Assembly: GCA_004298015.1 (NCBI GenBank)
Contig: SCSE01000079.1
Span: forward strand, 1 to 64,000
DNA: 64,000 bases
Origin: Rhodanobacter sp.
GTDB taxonomy: Bacteria; Pseudomonadota; Gammaproteobacteria; Xanthomonadales; Rhodanobacteraceae
Reading direction: 5' to 3'
The notes below the pieces were generated by a model, which searched no databases, was not told the origin of the DNA, and saw only the letters and a program-made list of their open reading frames with translations. Shown piece after piece: positions 41,791-52,033 of this stretch. Numbering within the stretch: position 1 is the first letter of the stretch; each line of letters starts with the position of its first letter. A program made the translations under genes and the position numbers.

Positions 41791-43680
41791 TCAGCCGTCC
41801 AGCTCAGCCCAGCGCGCGTAGGCGGCTTCCAGTTCCGTCTGCAGCTTCGCCGCGGCTTCGTTGGCTTTCGTGATTGCTGCGCTGTCCTGCTTGAAGAAGT
41901 CCTCGCTGGACATCGCTTCCCCGTGGGCGGCAATGCCGGCTTCGAGTTGTTCGATACGCAATGGCAATTGCTCCAGCTCGCGTTGCTCCTTGAAGCTGAG
42001 CTTGCGCTTCGGTGGGGTGCTGGTCGGCGCCACCGGTGTGTCGTTGCGGGTCAGCCCCGGACGTGCGGCGGCGGCTGATTGTGCCGCAGCGGCGGCCGGC
42101 CTTTGCCGCAACCAGTCGCTGTAGCCGCCGACGTATTCACCGATGCGGCCTTCGCCCTCCAGCACCAGGGTGCTGGAGACCACGTTGTCGAGGAAGGCAC
42201 GATCGTGTGAGACCAGCAGCAGAGTGCCCTGGTAGTCGGTCAGCAGTTCTTCCAGCAGCTCCAGGGTTTCGACATCGAGATCGTTGGTCGGCTCATCCAT
42301 CACCAGCAGGTTGGACGGCTGGGCGAACAGCTTGGCCAGCAGCAGGCGGTTGCGTTCGCCGCCGGACAGCCGGGTGATCGGCGCGCGTGCGCGTTCGGGC
42401 GAGAACAGGAAATCCTGCAGGTAGCCGATGATGTGCTTGCGCTGGCCGTTGAGTTCAATGAATTCGCGGCCTTCGGCGACATTGTCCAGCGCGTTGAGCT
42501 TGTCGTTGAGCTGCACCCGGTGCTGGTCGAAGTAGGCAATCTGCAGACTGGTACCCCGCTCGGCACTGCCGCCCAGCGGCTGCAGTTCGCCCAGCATGAT
42601 CTTCAACAGGGTGCTCTTGCCGGCGCCGTTGGGACCGATGATCCCGATGCGGTCGCCGCGCATGATGGTGGTGGAGAGGTCGTCGATCAGTACGCGGCCG
42701 TCGTAGGCCTGGTGCACGTGCTGCAGGTCGATCACCTTCTTGCCGGAGGACTGTCCTGTCGCCACCGCCATCCGCGCGTTGCCGGTGAGATTGCGCCGCT
42801 CGGCACGCTCATTGCGCAGCGCCTTCAGCGCACGCACACGCCCCTCGTTGCGGGTGCGTCGGGCCTTGATGCCCTGGCGAATCCAGACCTCTTCCTGCGC
42901 CAGCTTCTTGTCGAACAGCGCATTGGCCTGCGACTCCGCATGCAGGCGCTCCTCGCGCCGGCGCAGGTAATTGTCGTAGTCCCCGGGCCAGTCGGTCAGC
43001 GCGCCGCGGTCGATCTCGACGATGCGCGTCGCCAGCGCGCGCAGGAAGCTGCGGTCGTGGGTGACAAAGATGATCGAGCCGCCGAACTGTTTGAGGAAGC
43101 CTTCCAGCCAGCCGATTGCCTCGATATCCAGATGGTTGGTGGGCTCGTCCAGCAGCAGTACGTCGGGCTTGCGTACCAGGGCCTGCGCCAGCAACACGCG
43201 GCGCTTCATGCCGCCGGACAAGGCGGCGAAGTCGGTTTCGCCGGGCAGCTCCAACTGGGTCAGCACCTCGGTCACCCGGCGATCGAGGTCCCAGCCGTGC
43301 TGTGCCTCGATCTGCGATTGCACGTCGCCCAGCGCGTCGAAGTCGGCCTGGGTGTTGAGGTCGTGCAGCAGGTGGTGATAGCGCGCCAGCAGATGGCCGA
43401 GATCGCCGAGGCCCTCGGAAACCACGTCGAACACGTTGCCGGCGGTGTTCTGCGGCACCTCCTGCGCCATCCGCGCCACCACCACGCCGTTCTGGATCCG
43501 CACTTCGCCGTCGTCGGCATGTAGCTCGCCGGCGATCAGCTTCATCAGGGTGGATTTGCCTTCGCCGTTGCGACCGACGATGCACACCCGCTCGTTCGCC
43601 TCGATCGACAGATCGACGTGTTCGAGCAGGAGCGGGCCGCCGATACTGAAGTCGACGCGTTGCAGCTGGATAAGAGACAT
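41791..43680 (-). CDS. ABC-F family ATPase, Uup-like
   Basis: A soluble protein of 629 aa with two ABC ATPase domains and no membrane part. Domain 1 has GRNGEGKST and LSGGMKRRVLLAQAL with DEPTNHLD; domain 2 has GPNGAGKST and LSGGERNRLLLAKLF with DEPTNDLD. The linker between them (about 235-310) is the ribosome-interacting arm. The C-terminal basic coiled coil (about 560-629) is typical of Uup, which is linked to ribosome assembly and to suppressing transposon excision. The orthology to Uup is inferred from layout. Confidence 0.88.
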   Translation of the reverse strand: MSLIQLQRVDFSIGGPLLLEHVDLSIEANERVCIVGRNGEGKSTLMKLIAGELHADDGEVRIQNGVVVARMAQEVPQNTAGNVFDVVSEGLGDLGHLLARYHHLLHDLNTQADFDALGDVQSQIEAQHGWDLDRRVTEVLTQLELPGETDFAALSGGMKRRVLLAQALVRKPDVLLLDEPTNHLDIEAIGWLEGFLKQFGGSIIFVTHDRSFLRALATRIVEIDRGALTDWPGDYDNYLRRREERLHAESQANALFDKKLAQEEVWIRQGIKARRTRNEGRVRALKALRNERAERRNLTGNARMAVATGQSSGKKVIDLQHVHQAYDGRVLIDDLSTTIMRGDRIGIIGPNGAGKSTLLKIMLGELQPLGGSAERGTSLQIAYFDQHRVQLNDKLNALDNVAEGREFIELNGQRKHIIGYLQDFLFSPERARAPITRLSGGERNRLLLAKLFAQPSNLLVMDEPTNDLDVETLELLEELLTDYQGTLLLVSHDRAFLDNVVSSTLVLEGEGRIGEYVGGYSDWLRQRPAAAAAQSAAAARPGLTRNDTPVAPTSTPPKRKLSFKEQRELEQLPLRIEQLEAGIAAHGEAMSSEDFFKQDSAAITKANEAAAKLQTELEAAYARWAELDG

Positions 43681-43785
43681 GCCCTATTGTAGCTGCCTCG
43701 GTGCCGGTCTGACGGCTCCTGTTGACGAAAGCCCGCACGTGGATGCCCTACAATCGGTGCCTTGTCTTTCGCAGTGAGGCTGGCC

Positions 43786-44391
43786 ATGAATCGTTGGGAT
43801 GAGCGTTACACCGGTGAGGCATTCCTGTTCGGCACGACGCCGAACGCATTTCTGGTGGCGCAGAAGGAACGTCTCCCGGCCACCGGAAGCGCCTTGGCGG
43901 TGGCCGACGGCGAAGGTCGTAACGGGGTATGGTTGGCCGAGCAGGGTCTGCACGTACTGGCGGTGGATGCCTCGCAGGTAGGGCTGGCCAAGAGTCGGCA
44001 ACTGGCCGCCGAACGCGGTGTCTCCATGCAGCAGGAGCTGGCCGATCTGGCGCAGTGGGACTTCGGCCACGAACGCTTCGACGTGATTGCCGCGATCTTC
44101 ATCCAGTTTGCCGACCCCGCCTTGCGAGAGCGACTGTTCGCTGGCATGCAGGCGGCGCTGAAACCCGGCGGCCTGCTGCTGCTGGAAGGCTATCGTCCCG
44201 AGCAGCTCGATTATGCGACCGGTGGTCCACCGGAGATCGAGAACCTGTATACCGAGGCGCTGCTGCGTGATGGCTTTCCGACATTGGAGATCGAGCATCT
44301 GGCCGTCTACGACACCGAAATCCACGAAGGCGCAGGGCACCACGGCATGTCCGCGTTGATCGACCTGGTGGTACGCAAGCCAAAGGGCTGA
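43786..44391 (+). CDS. SAM-dependent methyltransferase (Tam-like class I)
   Basis: The 201-residue protein has a class I methyltransferase fold. It opens MNRWDERYTGEAFLFGTTPN, followed by the SAM-binding DGEGRNGVWLAEQG (near 46-59) and VDASQVGL. Proteins of this type are often annotated as thiopurine or tellurite-resistance (TehB-like) methyltransferases, but the substrate cannot be read. The start at 43786 begins the family sequence; the frame from 43762 overlaps upstream sequence. It diverges from the ABC-F gene with 105 bp between them. Confidence 0.85.
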   Translation: MNRWDERYTGEAFLFGTTPNAFLVAQKERLPATGSALAVADGEGRNGVWLAEQGLHVLAVDASQVGLAKSRQLAAERGVSMQQELADLAQWDFGHERFDVIAAIFIQFADPALRERLFAGMQAALKPGGLLLLEGYRPEQLDYATGGPPEIENLYTEALLRDGFPTLEIEHLAVYDTEIHEGAGHHGMSALIDLVVRKPKG

Positions 44392-44553
44392 AAGCCCGCG
44401 CTCCAGCATGGTATTTCGCGCGGAGCTTGGCGTCAGGGGCCAGCGTGTTGCGTATTTTCATTCAGCACGACCTCAACCACCACCTGGCTCGCTTGCGTCC
44501 GGCCCGCTCAAGGGCGCGGCTGTACTGATTCAGAACTCGTGCGAGATCATGCG

Positions 44554-45102
44554 ATGACCGCTTTCCGTTGTACCGCCAAACTGCTCAAGGTAATGAAGGC
44601 AACGCCCGTTGCGAACCCAGCACCAGCCAGCAACAAGCTCGGCGAATGGACGGCAACCCTGGTTCGTGTCTCGCGTATCCAGCTGGTGTTGGCGGTGAGT
44701 GAGCCGACCCGGTTTGCAGTGGCAATCAACGCGGCACCCTACGCGACGATAGCGGAACGTTTCAGTCAGGCGATTTTCAAGGCCTTGCTCGATCTGGGTA
44801 TCACCGCTGACATGGCCGCGATGGAGGCGGAGGCGATCAAGCCGGTACAGGTGGCGAAGAGCAATTCGCGCTCCGTGCTTGGCACGCTCAATCAGTTCGC
44901 CTGGCAGGCGGAATGCGCGATCTACAGCCGGGACGCGTGCTCGGCGGTGGAGTTGACCCGCGATCTGGCGAGGATGATCGTGCTGAAGCCGAAAGGCATC
45001 GACTTTCCCGCTGACCGCGTGCGCGAGGCATTTGGATTGCCACCGATCGATCGTCGAGATCGGCGGTGGGACGACTTGCCGCCCGGAACTACCCTGCATT
45101 GA
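44554..45102 (+). CDS. Protein of unknown function (possibly DUF6933)
   Basis: A 182-residue soluble protein beginning MTAFRCTAKLLKVMK. The central part (LGEWTATLVRVSRIQLVLAV) looks like a beta strand-rich domain that I associate with DUF6933, to be confirmed by profile search. No signal peptide or catalytic motif is seen. It is convergent with metK and ends directly at the shared terminator. It has no obvious functional link to its neighbours. Confidence 0.65.
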   Translation: MTAFRCTAKLLKVMKATPVANPAPASNKLGEWTATLVRVSRIQLVLAVSEPTRFAVAINAAPYATIAERFSQAIFKALLDLGITADMAAMEAEAIKPVQVAKSNSRSVLGTLNQFAWQAECAIYSRDACSAVELTRDLARMIVLKPKGIDFPADRVREAFGLPPIDRRDRRWDDLPPGTTLH

Positions 45103-45126
45103 AAAAAAGGCCGCCCAAGGGCGGCC
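45102..45126 (-). terminator. Rho-independent terminator of metK (bidirectional stem)
   Basis: GGCCGCCC and GGGCGGCC form an 8-bp stem with a 2-nt spacer. On the minus strand a run of seven T follows, so metK is efficiently terminated. On the plus strand the stem follows the 44554 gene without a T run. Confidence 0.9.
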
Positions 45127-45154
45127 TCTCTGAGCGGCTTTGACGGGCGGCCGC

Positions 45155-46354
45155 TTACTTCAGCTTGGCATCGGCGCGCAGCGCTTCGGCCTTGTCGGTC
45201 TGTTCCCACGAAAACGCGGTGAAGACGTTGCCGTGGGCGTCCTTCATCTTGTGCGGGGTGCGGCCGAAGTGGCCATAGCTGGCGGTCTGCTGGTAGATCG
45301 GATGGATCAGGTCGAGCATCTGCAGGATGCCGTACGGGCGCAGGTCGAAATGTTTTCGGATCAGTTTTTCGATCTTCTCGTCGCTGATCTTGCCGGTGCC
45401 GAAGGTGGTGACCGAGATCGAGGTCGGGTGGGCCACGCCGATGGCGTAGCTGACCTGCACTTCACAGCGGTCGGCGATGCCGGCGGCGACGATGTTCTTG
45501 GCCACGTAACGGGCGGCGTAGGCAGCTGAACGGTCGACCTTGGACGGGTCCTTGCCGGAGAACGCGCCGCCGCCGTGGCGCGCCCAGCCGCCGTAGGTGT
45601 CGACGATGATCTTGCGCCCGGTGAGGCCGCAGTCACCGACCGGTCCGCCAATCACGAACTTGCCGGTCGGGTTGATGTGGAACTTGGTGGCCTTGTGCAG
45701 CAGCTTGGCTGGCAGCACCGGCTTGAGGATGTATTCGCGCACGGCCTCGATCAGATCCTTTTGCTTCACATCGGGATCGTGCTGGGTCGACAGCACTACC
45801 GCGTCGATCGCCACCGCCTTGTCGTTCTCGTAGCGCAGGGTGACCTGGCTCTTGGCATCCGGGCGCAGCCACGGCAGTGGCGAGTTCTTCTTCTTGCGGA
45901 CCTTGGCCTGTTGCTCGACGAGGCGGTGCGCGTAGTGGATCGCCGCCGGCATCATGTCCCTGGTTTCATGGGTGGCGTAGCCGAACATCAGGCCCTGGTC
46001 GCCGGCACCCTGGTCTTCGGGTTTCTTGCGGTCGACGCCCTGGTTGATATCCGGCGACTGCTTGCCGATCAGATTGAGTACGCCACAGGTCTCGCCGTCG
46101 AAACCGACTTCGCTGGAGTTGTAGCCGATGTCGAGGATTACCTTGCGGGTCAAGGCCTCGAGATCGATCCATGCGCTGGTGGTGACTTCGCCGGCGACGA
46201 TCGCCACGCCGGTCTTCACCATCGTTTCGCAGGCGACGCGGGCGCGCGGATCCTGGGCCAGGATGGCGTCGAGCACGGCATCGGAAATCTGGTCGGCAAT
46301 CTTGTCCGGATGGCCTTCGGAGACCGATTCGGAGGTAAAGAGATGGCTGCTCAT
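45155..46354 (-). CDS. metK: S-adenosylmethionine synthetase
   Basis: MetK makes SAM from methionine and ATP. The 399-aa protein carries [13 protein letters not shown] (near 10-22), [12 protein letters not shown] (near 120-131), and the P-loop-like [16 protein letters not shown] (near 270-285). The start at 46354 ([14 protein letters not shown]) is clear; the extra 17 residues in the track cross the operator. An AAGGAAGG ribosome site overlaps the left arm of an operator shared with metE and metF, so a bound repressor would hinder both transcription and, on the DNA level, the start region. A strong terminator follows. Confidence 0.97.
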   Translation of the reverse strand: MSSHLFTSESVSEGHPDKIADQISDAVLDAILAQDPRARVACETMVKTGVAIVAGEVTTSAWIDLEALTRKVILDIGYNSSEVGFDGETCGVLNLIGKQSPDINQGVDRKKPEDQGAGDQGLMFGYATHETRDMMPAAIHYAHRLVEQQAKVRKKKNSPLPWLRPDAKSQVTLRYENDKAVAIDAVVLSTQHDPDVKQKDLIEAVREYILKPVLPAKLLHKATKFHINPTGKFVIGGPVGDCGLTGRKIIVDTYGGWARHGGGAFSGKDPSKVDRSAAYAARYVAKNIVAAGIADRCEVQVSYAIGVAHPTSISVTTFGTGKISDEKIEKLIRKHFDLRPYGILQMLDLIHPIYQQTASYGHFGRTPHKMKDAHGNVFTAFSWEQTDKAEALRADAKLK

Positions 46355-46363
46355 CGCTTGATA

Positions 46364-46389
46364 TATCCTTCCTTGCGGATAAAGAGATA
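46364..46389. promoter_or_regulatory. SAM-cycle operator upstream of metK
   Basis: The right arm ATAAAGAGATA (46379-46389) is identical to that of metE. The spacer is GCGG (GCGA at metE). The left arm TATCCTTCCTT is degenerate (6 of 11), perhaps because it also serves as the ribosome-binding site of metK. Confidence 0.55.
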
Positions 46390-46497
46390 AAGTGTGGCCC
46401 GGCATGATACAACGGCTCGGGCCGGTTTGCAGCTGAGCTCGAATTTGGCGATGCAGATTCGGTTCAGACGTCCGGAAGGCTGCGCTTCGCGCCCTTT

Positions 46498-47829
46498 TCA
46501 GAGCAGCTCACAACGGTTGCGACCGCCATGCTTGGCCAGGTACAGCGCCTGATCGGCCCGTTCAAAGGCACTGTCGGGCGTGTCGCCAGCCTGCAGCGTG
46601 GTCACTCCGCACGAAAGGGTGATGCGTACCGGTTGCTGCTGGACGCAGAAGCCGATGTTTTCGATGCCGAGGCGCAGCGTTTCAGCGCTTCGCAAGCCTG
46701 CCTCGGCGCTGGTAGCCGTGAGGATGACGGCGAATTCCTCGCCGCCATAGCGTGCCAGCAGGTCTTCGGCACGCAATCTGGCCTTGAGCTGTTCGGCAAC
46801 AATACGCAGCGCTCGGTCGCCGGCGCTATGCCCGAAGCTGTCGTTGATGTGCTTGAAGCGGTCAATATCGAGCACAAGCAGGCACATCGCAGCGCCTGGC
46901 TGCATGGCTTGCAGGCAGGCTCGGGCCATATGCTGCTCGAACACCATCCGGTTTGCGATCCCGGTCAGCGGGTCGGTGGCGGCAAGTTGCTGCTCCTGGC
47001 GCAGACTGGCCTCCATGAATTGCGCTGATCTTTCCAGTTCACGAATGCGCTGGTTCATCTTTTCGGCGCGGAGCTGCCAGCCCCTGGCACGCGCATCCTC
47101 GCGTTCGCGGAAGGTTTTCAGGTGGGTGGTTATCGTCACCAGCCGTGATTGGACCTCCTCCTGCAACGAGTCGAGGTCCCGGGTCAGCTGAATATGGGTT
47201 CCCAGCGCGTCGAGCTCGCTGCTCAGTCGGCGGTCGAAGTCCTGACGTACGCCGCAACCTTTACGCTGATCGACATTCTCGTCGTCGAGGTATCGGGCCA
47301 ATTCGTCCAGTTGCCCGGTCACCTCGGTCAGCAGGCGTTCTGCAGCGTCTTTCTGTTCGCGGATCTGTCGGACGCGACGATTGACCAGGCCGGCCAGTGT
47401 CTCGACATGGCGTGCAAGTATCGACGCGTCGGCGGCAGCGCCGAGGGCCGCGCGCAAAGTGGACAGCTGTGCCGCGGACGCGTCGCCGAGGCGAAGCCGG
47501 TCGATCAGCTCCAGCAGTATTCCACGGGCCGAGGAGATCGACGTCGCTACCTCGTTCGGAGTCGGCAGCGGTGGCTCGTCGAGAGACTTTACGGCGTCGG
47601 TAAGGGTCGCGATCAGGGACTCATACGTTTCCTCGGCAGCTGACTCACGCACCTGGCGGCGAATGTCGTGCAGCGAGGTATCCAACGCGGTCGTGCGCCC
47701 TTCGGCAGCATAGGTCAGACGTGTGGCGAGGCGGCGCAAAAGCTCGTCGACACGAGCCCAATGGATCTCTAAGCGGTCAAGCCGCAGGATGGCCTCCTGG
47801 GTTGCGAATGGAGTCTGAATGGGGTCCAT
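46498..47829 (-). CDS. Diguanylate cyclase (GGDEF) with N-terminal helical domain
   Basis: The 443-residue protein has no membrane segment. A long helical, coiled-coil-like N-terminal region (about 1-270) precedes a GGDEF domain (about 285-443). The active-site motif is GGEEF (near 372) and an inhibitory I-site R-x-x-D (RAED) stands five residues before it, so it should make cyclic di-GMP with product inhibition. The sensory input is not recognisable. The gene lies upstream of metK on the same strand with 143 bp between them and is probably transcribed alone. Confidence 0.88.
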   Translation of the reverse strand: MDPIQTPFATQEAILRLDRLEIHWARVDELLRRLATRLTYAAEGRTTALDTSLHDIRRQVRESAAEETYESLIATLTDAVKSLDEPPLPTPNEVATSISSARGILLELIDRLRLGDASAAQLSTLRAALGAAADASILARHVETLAGLVNRRVRQIREQKDAAERLLTEVTGQLDELARYLDDENVDQRKGCGVRQDFDRRLSSELDALGTHIQLTRDLDSLQEEVQSRLVTITTHLKTFREREDARARGWQLRAEKMNQRIRELERSAQFMEASLRQEQQLAATDPLTGIANRMVFEQHMARACLQAMQPGAAMCLLVLDIDRFKHINDSFGHSAGDRALRIVAEQLKARLRAEDLLARYGGEEFAVILTATSAEAGLRSAETLRLGIENIGFCVQQQPVRITLSCGVTTLQAGDTPDSAFERADQALYLAKHGGRNRCELL

Positions 47830-48083
47830 GAGGCTACGCTGTTTACCGAGCTTTCATGGTACGCGGGGAAAGCGCCGAAAGCACCCTGCCGTGGCTGGTG
47901 AACGGTGGGTACAGCCGCCGCCGCTGCCGGCAGCAGCGGACATCGCTTGTCACCGGTAGACGTTGCGCCTGGCGTGGTCGATGTTGCTGAATGATGGGAG
48001 GCGGTCTACGCAGGAAGCTTCGGCGGAAGCTCGGGCGCGGCTCACCGTCGAGGTTGGACTGACGTTTGAAACGGTTGAATCCA

Positions 48084-48117
48084 GGGCCTCTCCCGTCCCG
48101 GTGGGCGGGAGAGGCCC
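48084..48117 (-). terminator. Terminator-like hairpin after metE
   Basis: GGGCCTCTCCCG and CGGGAGAGGCCC form a perfect 12-bp stem with a 10-nt loop, 5 bp past the metE stop. No U tract follows on the minus strand. Confidence 0.6.
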
Positions 48118-48121
48118 TCAT

Positions 48122-50413
48122 TTATGCTGCCAGCTGGAGTTCGTCCCGCAGTTGCCGGGCACTGTCGACCATGCGGCGCAGCGCCAGTTCTACCTCGGGC
48201 CAGCCACGGGTTTTCAGGCCGCAGTCGGGGTTGATCCACAGTTGCGCGGGTTGCAGCACGTCCAGGGCCTTGTGCAGCAAATCGAGCATCTCCTCCACTG
48301 CGGGTACGCGGGGGGAGTGAATGTCATACACGCCCGGGCCGATGCCATTGGGGTAATGAAAACGCACAAACGCATCCAGCAGCTCCATCCGCGAACGACT
48401 GGTTTCGATCGAGATGACGTCGGCATCCATGGCGGCTACCGCCTCGATGATGTCGTTGAATTCGGAATAACACATGTGGGTATGGATCTGTGTCGTGTCG
48501 CGGACGCCACCGGCAGTGATGCGAAAGCACTCCACCGCCCAGTCCAGATAGCGTGGCCAGTCGATGTGGCGCAGAGGCAGACCTTCGCGTAGGGCCGGTT
48601 CGTCGATCTGGATGATCTCGATGCCTGCAGCTTCCAGGTCGTGCACTTCGTCGCGCAGCGCGAGTGCCATTTGTCGACAGACCGTTTCCCTGGGCAAGTC
48701 GTCGCGCACGAAGGACCATTGCAGCATGGTCACCGGCCCGGTGAGCATGCCTTTCATCGGCTTGGTGGTGAGCGATTGTGCATAGCTCGACCAGCGTACG
48801 GTCATCGGTGCGCGACGTGCGACGTCACCGTAGATCACCGGTGGTTTGACGCAACGTGAGCCGTAGCTCTGCACCCAACCGAGTTTTGTGAACAGGTAGC
48901 CGTCCAATTGCTCCCCGAAATACTCGACCATGTCGTTGCGCTCAGGTTCCCCGTGCACCAGTACATCCAGGCCGATAGCTTCCTGGAAACGCACCACGCG
49001 CTCGATCTCCGCTTGCAGCATGGCCTCGTAGGCGTCTTCATCCAGCCTGCCACTGCGGTAGGCGGCGCGAGCCTTGCGCAGCGTGTCGGTCTGCGGAAAG
49101 GAGCCGATCGTGGTGGTCGGTAACGGTGGCAGTGGGCGGATTTCGGACTGTGTCATCCGACGCATCGCGTAGGCCGACCGACGCAACGAGGCTTGTGGTC
49201 CGAGCGTGTTCAGACGGCTGCGGACTTCCGTGTTGATCACGCCCGGGGTATGAACCTGCGCATTCAACAAGGCCTGTTGTGCGGCGAGTGCGGCCATGGC
49301 CTCGGGCTGGTCTGCCAGCGCATCGGCGTACACCCGGAGCTCCTCGATTTTCTGCCGTGCGAAGGCCATCGGCGCGCGCTGCTTCGGATCGAGCGTGGTT
49401 TCCGCTTCGAGGTCGATCGGGACGTGCAGCAGCGAGCAGGATGGAGCAAGCCACAGGTGGTCGCCGCCCAGGCGCTCCCGGGCTTTGCGCAGGGCAGGTA
49501 GCACGCGGTCCGGTGAGCTGCGCCATACGTTGCGGCCATCGACCACGCCGACACTGAGGATGTGTCCGGATGGCAGCGCGTCGAGCACGGCATCGAGCTG
49601 TTCCGGTGCGCGCGCCAGATCGATGTGCAGGCCATCCACGGGCAGCGTGCTGGCCAGCGTCAGGTTATCGCCCAGGGCGCCAAAGTAGCTGGCCAGCAAC
49701 AGCCGTGGGCGGTGCGCCTCGGCAAGGCTGGCATAGGCCTGACGATAGGCTGCGTGGTCATCGCCGTCCAGATCCAGCACCAGACAGGGCTCGTCCAGTT
49801 GGACCCAGTCGGCGCCGGCATCGGCCAGTTGCCCGAGCAGTTCGATGTAGGCTGGCAGCAGCGCCTCGAGCAGGGCCAGGCGGTCACTGCCGTCCACGGT
49901 CTTGGACAGCAGCAGGAACGACACCGGCCCCAGCAGCACCGGGCGTGCCTGATGGCCTTGCTCGCGAGCTTCGCGAAATTCCGCCAGCGGCTTGTCACCG
50001 GTCAGCGCAAAGTGTTGATTGGCCTCGAGCTCCGGTACCAGGTAGTGGTAGTTGGTATCGAACCACTTGGTCATTTCCAGCGCCGCGAGGTCATGGCCGT
50101 CGCGTTTGTGGCCGCGCGCCATGGCGAAATAGCCGTCCAGTGCATTTTCGGCAAATATCGGGCGGTAACGTGACGGGATGGCGTCGAACAGCACCGCCGT
50201 ATCCAGTACATGGTCGTACAGGCTGAAGTCGTTGCATGGCACCACGTGGGCGCCGGCATCCACGGCCAGGCGCCAATGTCGCCGACGCAGGCCGCGTGCG
50301 GTGTCGAGCAGGGCTTGCGCGGGGGCCTCACCGCGCCAGTGTGATTCGAGTGATCGCTTGAGTTCGCGCTTGAGGCCGATGCGCGGAAAGCCTGAGTGGG
50401 TAACGAGTGACAT
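48122..50413 (-). CDS. metE: Cobalamin-independent methionine synthase
   Basis: MetE transfers the methyl group of methyl-THF polyglutamate to homocysteine. The 763-aa protein has two similar barrels. The N-terminal one opens THSGFPRIGLKRELKRSLE, and the C-terminal catalytic one carries the zinc ligands in HTHMCYSEF (near 640) and NPDCGLKTRGW (near 726). The start at 50413 begins MSLVTHSGFPR and has GAGGAA upstream; the track's longer frame reads through the leader. The leader contains a cobalamin riboswitch and, further up, the SAM-cycle operator. The enzyme should thus be off when B12 (and MetH) can serve. Confidence 0.97.
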   Translation of the reverse strand: MSLVTHSGFPRIGLKRELKRSLESHWRGEAPAQALLDTARGLRRRHWRLAVDAGAHVVPCNDFSLYDHVLDTAVLFDAIPSRYRPIFAENALDGYFAMARGHKRDGHDLAALEMTKWFDTNYHYLVPELEANQHFALTGDKPLAEFREAREQGHQARPVLLGPVSFLLLSKTVDGSDRLALLEALLPAYIELLGQLADAGADWVQLDEPCLVLDLDGDDHAAYRQAYASLAEAHRPRLLLASYFGALGDNLTLASTLPVDGLHIDLARAPEQLDAVLDALPSGHILSVGVVDGRNVWRSSPDRVLPALRKARERLGGDHLWLAPSCSLLHVPIDLEAETTLDPKQRAPMAFARQKIEELRVYADALADQPEAMAALAAQQALLNAQVHTPGVINTEVRSRLNTLGPQASLRRSAYAMRRMTQSEIRPLPPLPTTTIGSFPQTDTLRKARAAYRSGRLDEDAYEAMLQAEIERVVRFQEAIGLDVLVHGEPERNDMVEYFGEQLDGYLFTKLGWVQSYGSRCVKPPVIYGDVARRAPMTVRWSSYAQSLTTKPMKGMLTGPVTMLQWSFVRDDLPRETVCRQMALALRDEVHDLEAAGIEIIQIDEPALREGLPLRHIDWPRYLDWAVECFRITAGGVRDTTQIHTHMCYSEFNDIIEAVAAMDADVISIETSRSRMELLDAFVRFHYPNGIGPGVYDIHSPRVPAVEEMLDLLHKALDVLQPAQLWINPDCGLKTRGWPEVELALRRMVDSARQLRDELQLAA

Positions 50414-50629
50414 GGAAATTCCTCTTGCAGGATGGGCAAAGAGGAACGAAGGGTGGCTGGCAGAGTTTGCCAGCCGTTGACCTTCGCCCCCGCGGGCGAA
50501 CCGGCATGGCCACGGGGCAGACGGAGTACGCGTGCCTTTCGCACGTCGAGGCGGCAGGCACACGCGCTCCGGTGTTTCCCCGCGGAAACGCCAGGTCGGA
50601 CGGACGCGCGAACGCACGCTTCCGGCTGA
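50414..50629 (-). promoter_or_regulatory. metE leader: expression platform with Shine-Dalgarno hairpin
   Basis: Between the riboswitch and the ATG the RNA can form CCTCTT/AAGAGG (50421-50444, pairing around the GAGGAA ribosome site) and GGCTGGC/GCCAGCC (50455-50475). These are possible parts of a translational switch. No intrinsic terminator with U tract is seen, so control of translation is more likely than attenuation. Confidence 0.45.
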
Positions 50630-50768
50630 GGCAGGTATTCGGGCTCGTGGACAGACTGTCAGGCCTACTGTCCGTCGCTTCCCGGACGCATCGCGTCCAG
50701 TGCTTGTGACGGGGTTCGTTTCCACATACCGCTGCGGGGCAGCGCCGGATTTGCACCGGCTTCCCTTG
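50630..50768 (-). ncRNA. Cobalamin riboswitch (metE leader)
   Basis: On the minus strand the segment opens GGGAAGCCGGTGCAAATCCG, then GCTGCCCCGCAGCGGTA, and closes GAGCCCGAATACCTGCC, all hallmark blocks of the B12 riboswitch (including the B12 box). The middle contains the variable stems. It lies about 220 bp before the metE ATG. B12 binding should lower metE expression. Confidence 0.95.
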
Positions 50769-50772
50769 AGAT

Positions 50773-50798
50773 TATCTCTTTATGCGAATAAAGAGATA
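50773..50798. promoter_or_regulatory. SAM-cycle operator upstream of the metE riboswitch
   Basis: Perfect palindrome TATCTCTTTAT-GCGA-ATAAAGAGATA with 11-bp arms. It is the best of three related sites (metF, metK, metE). It is next to the 5' end of the riboswitch, where the promoter must lie. Confidence 0.7.
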
Positions 50799-50940
50799 GT
50801 TACCATCAGCGGCGCTGAAAATAGTCGTATGGACGCCTGAAGTCAAAGGCCACGTCGTCGTGGTGGGCGGCAGCGAAACAGTGGCGGTCGGGGATTCCGC
50901 TTGCCTGGATGAGCCGGGGACGGTGCGGGATGGCTGTTTC

Positions 50941-51927
<987 letters not shown>

Positions 51928-52033
51928 CGGCGTAGTATAGCGATCAGCGCCGTGTTGGCTGCGGTGCAGGTCTTGCCGATCTGGTGACTGCGCATTGCTG
52001 AGGGGTCCGGATGCACGGAGGAAGTTGACGTTG

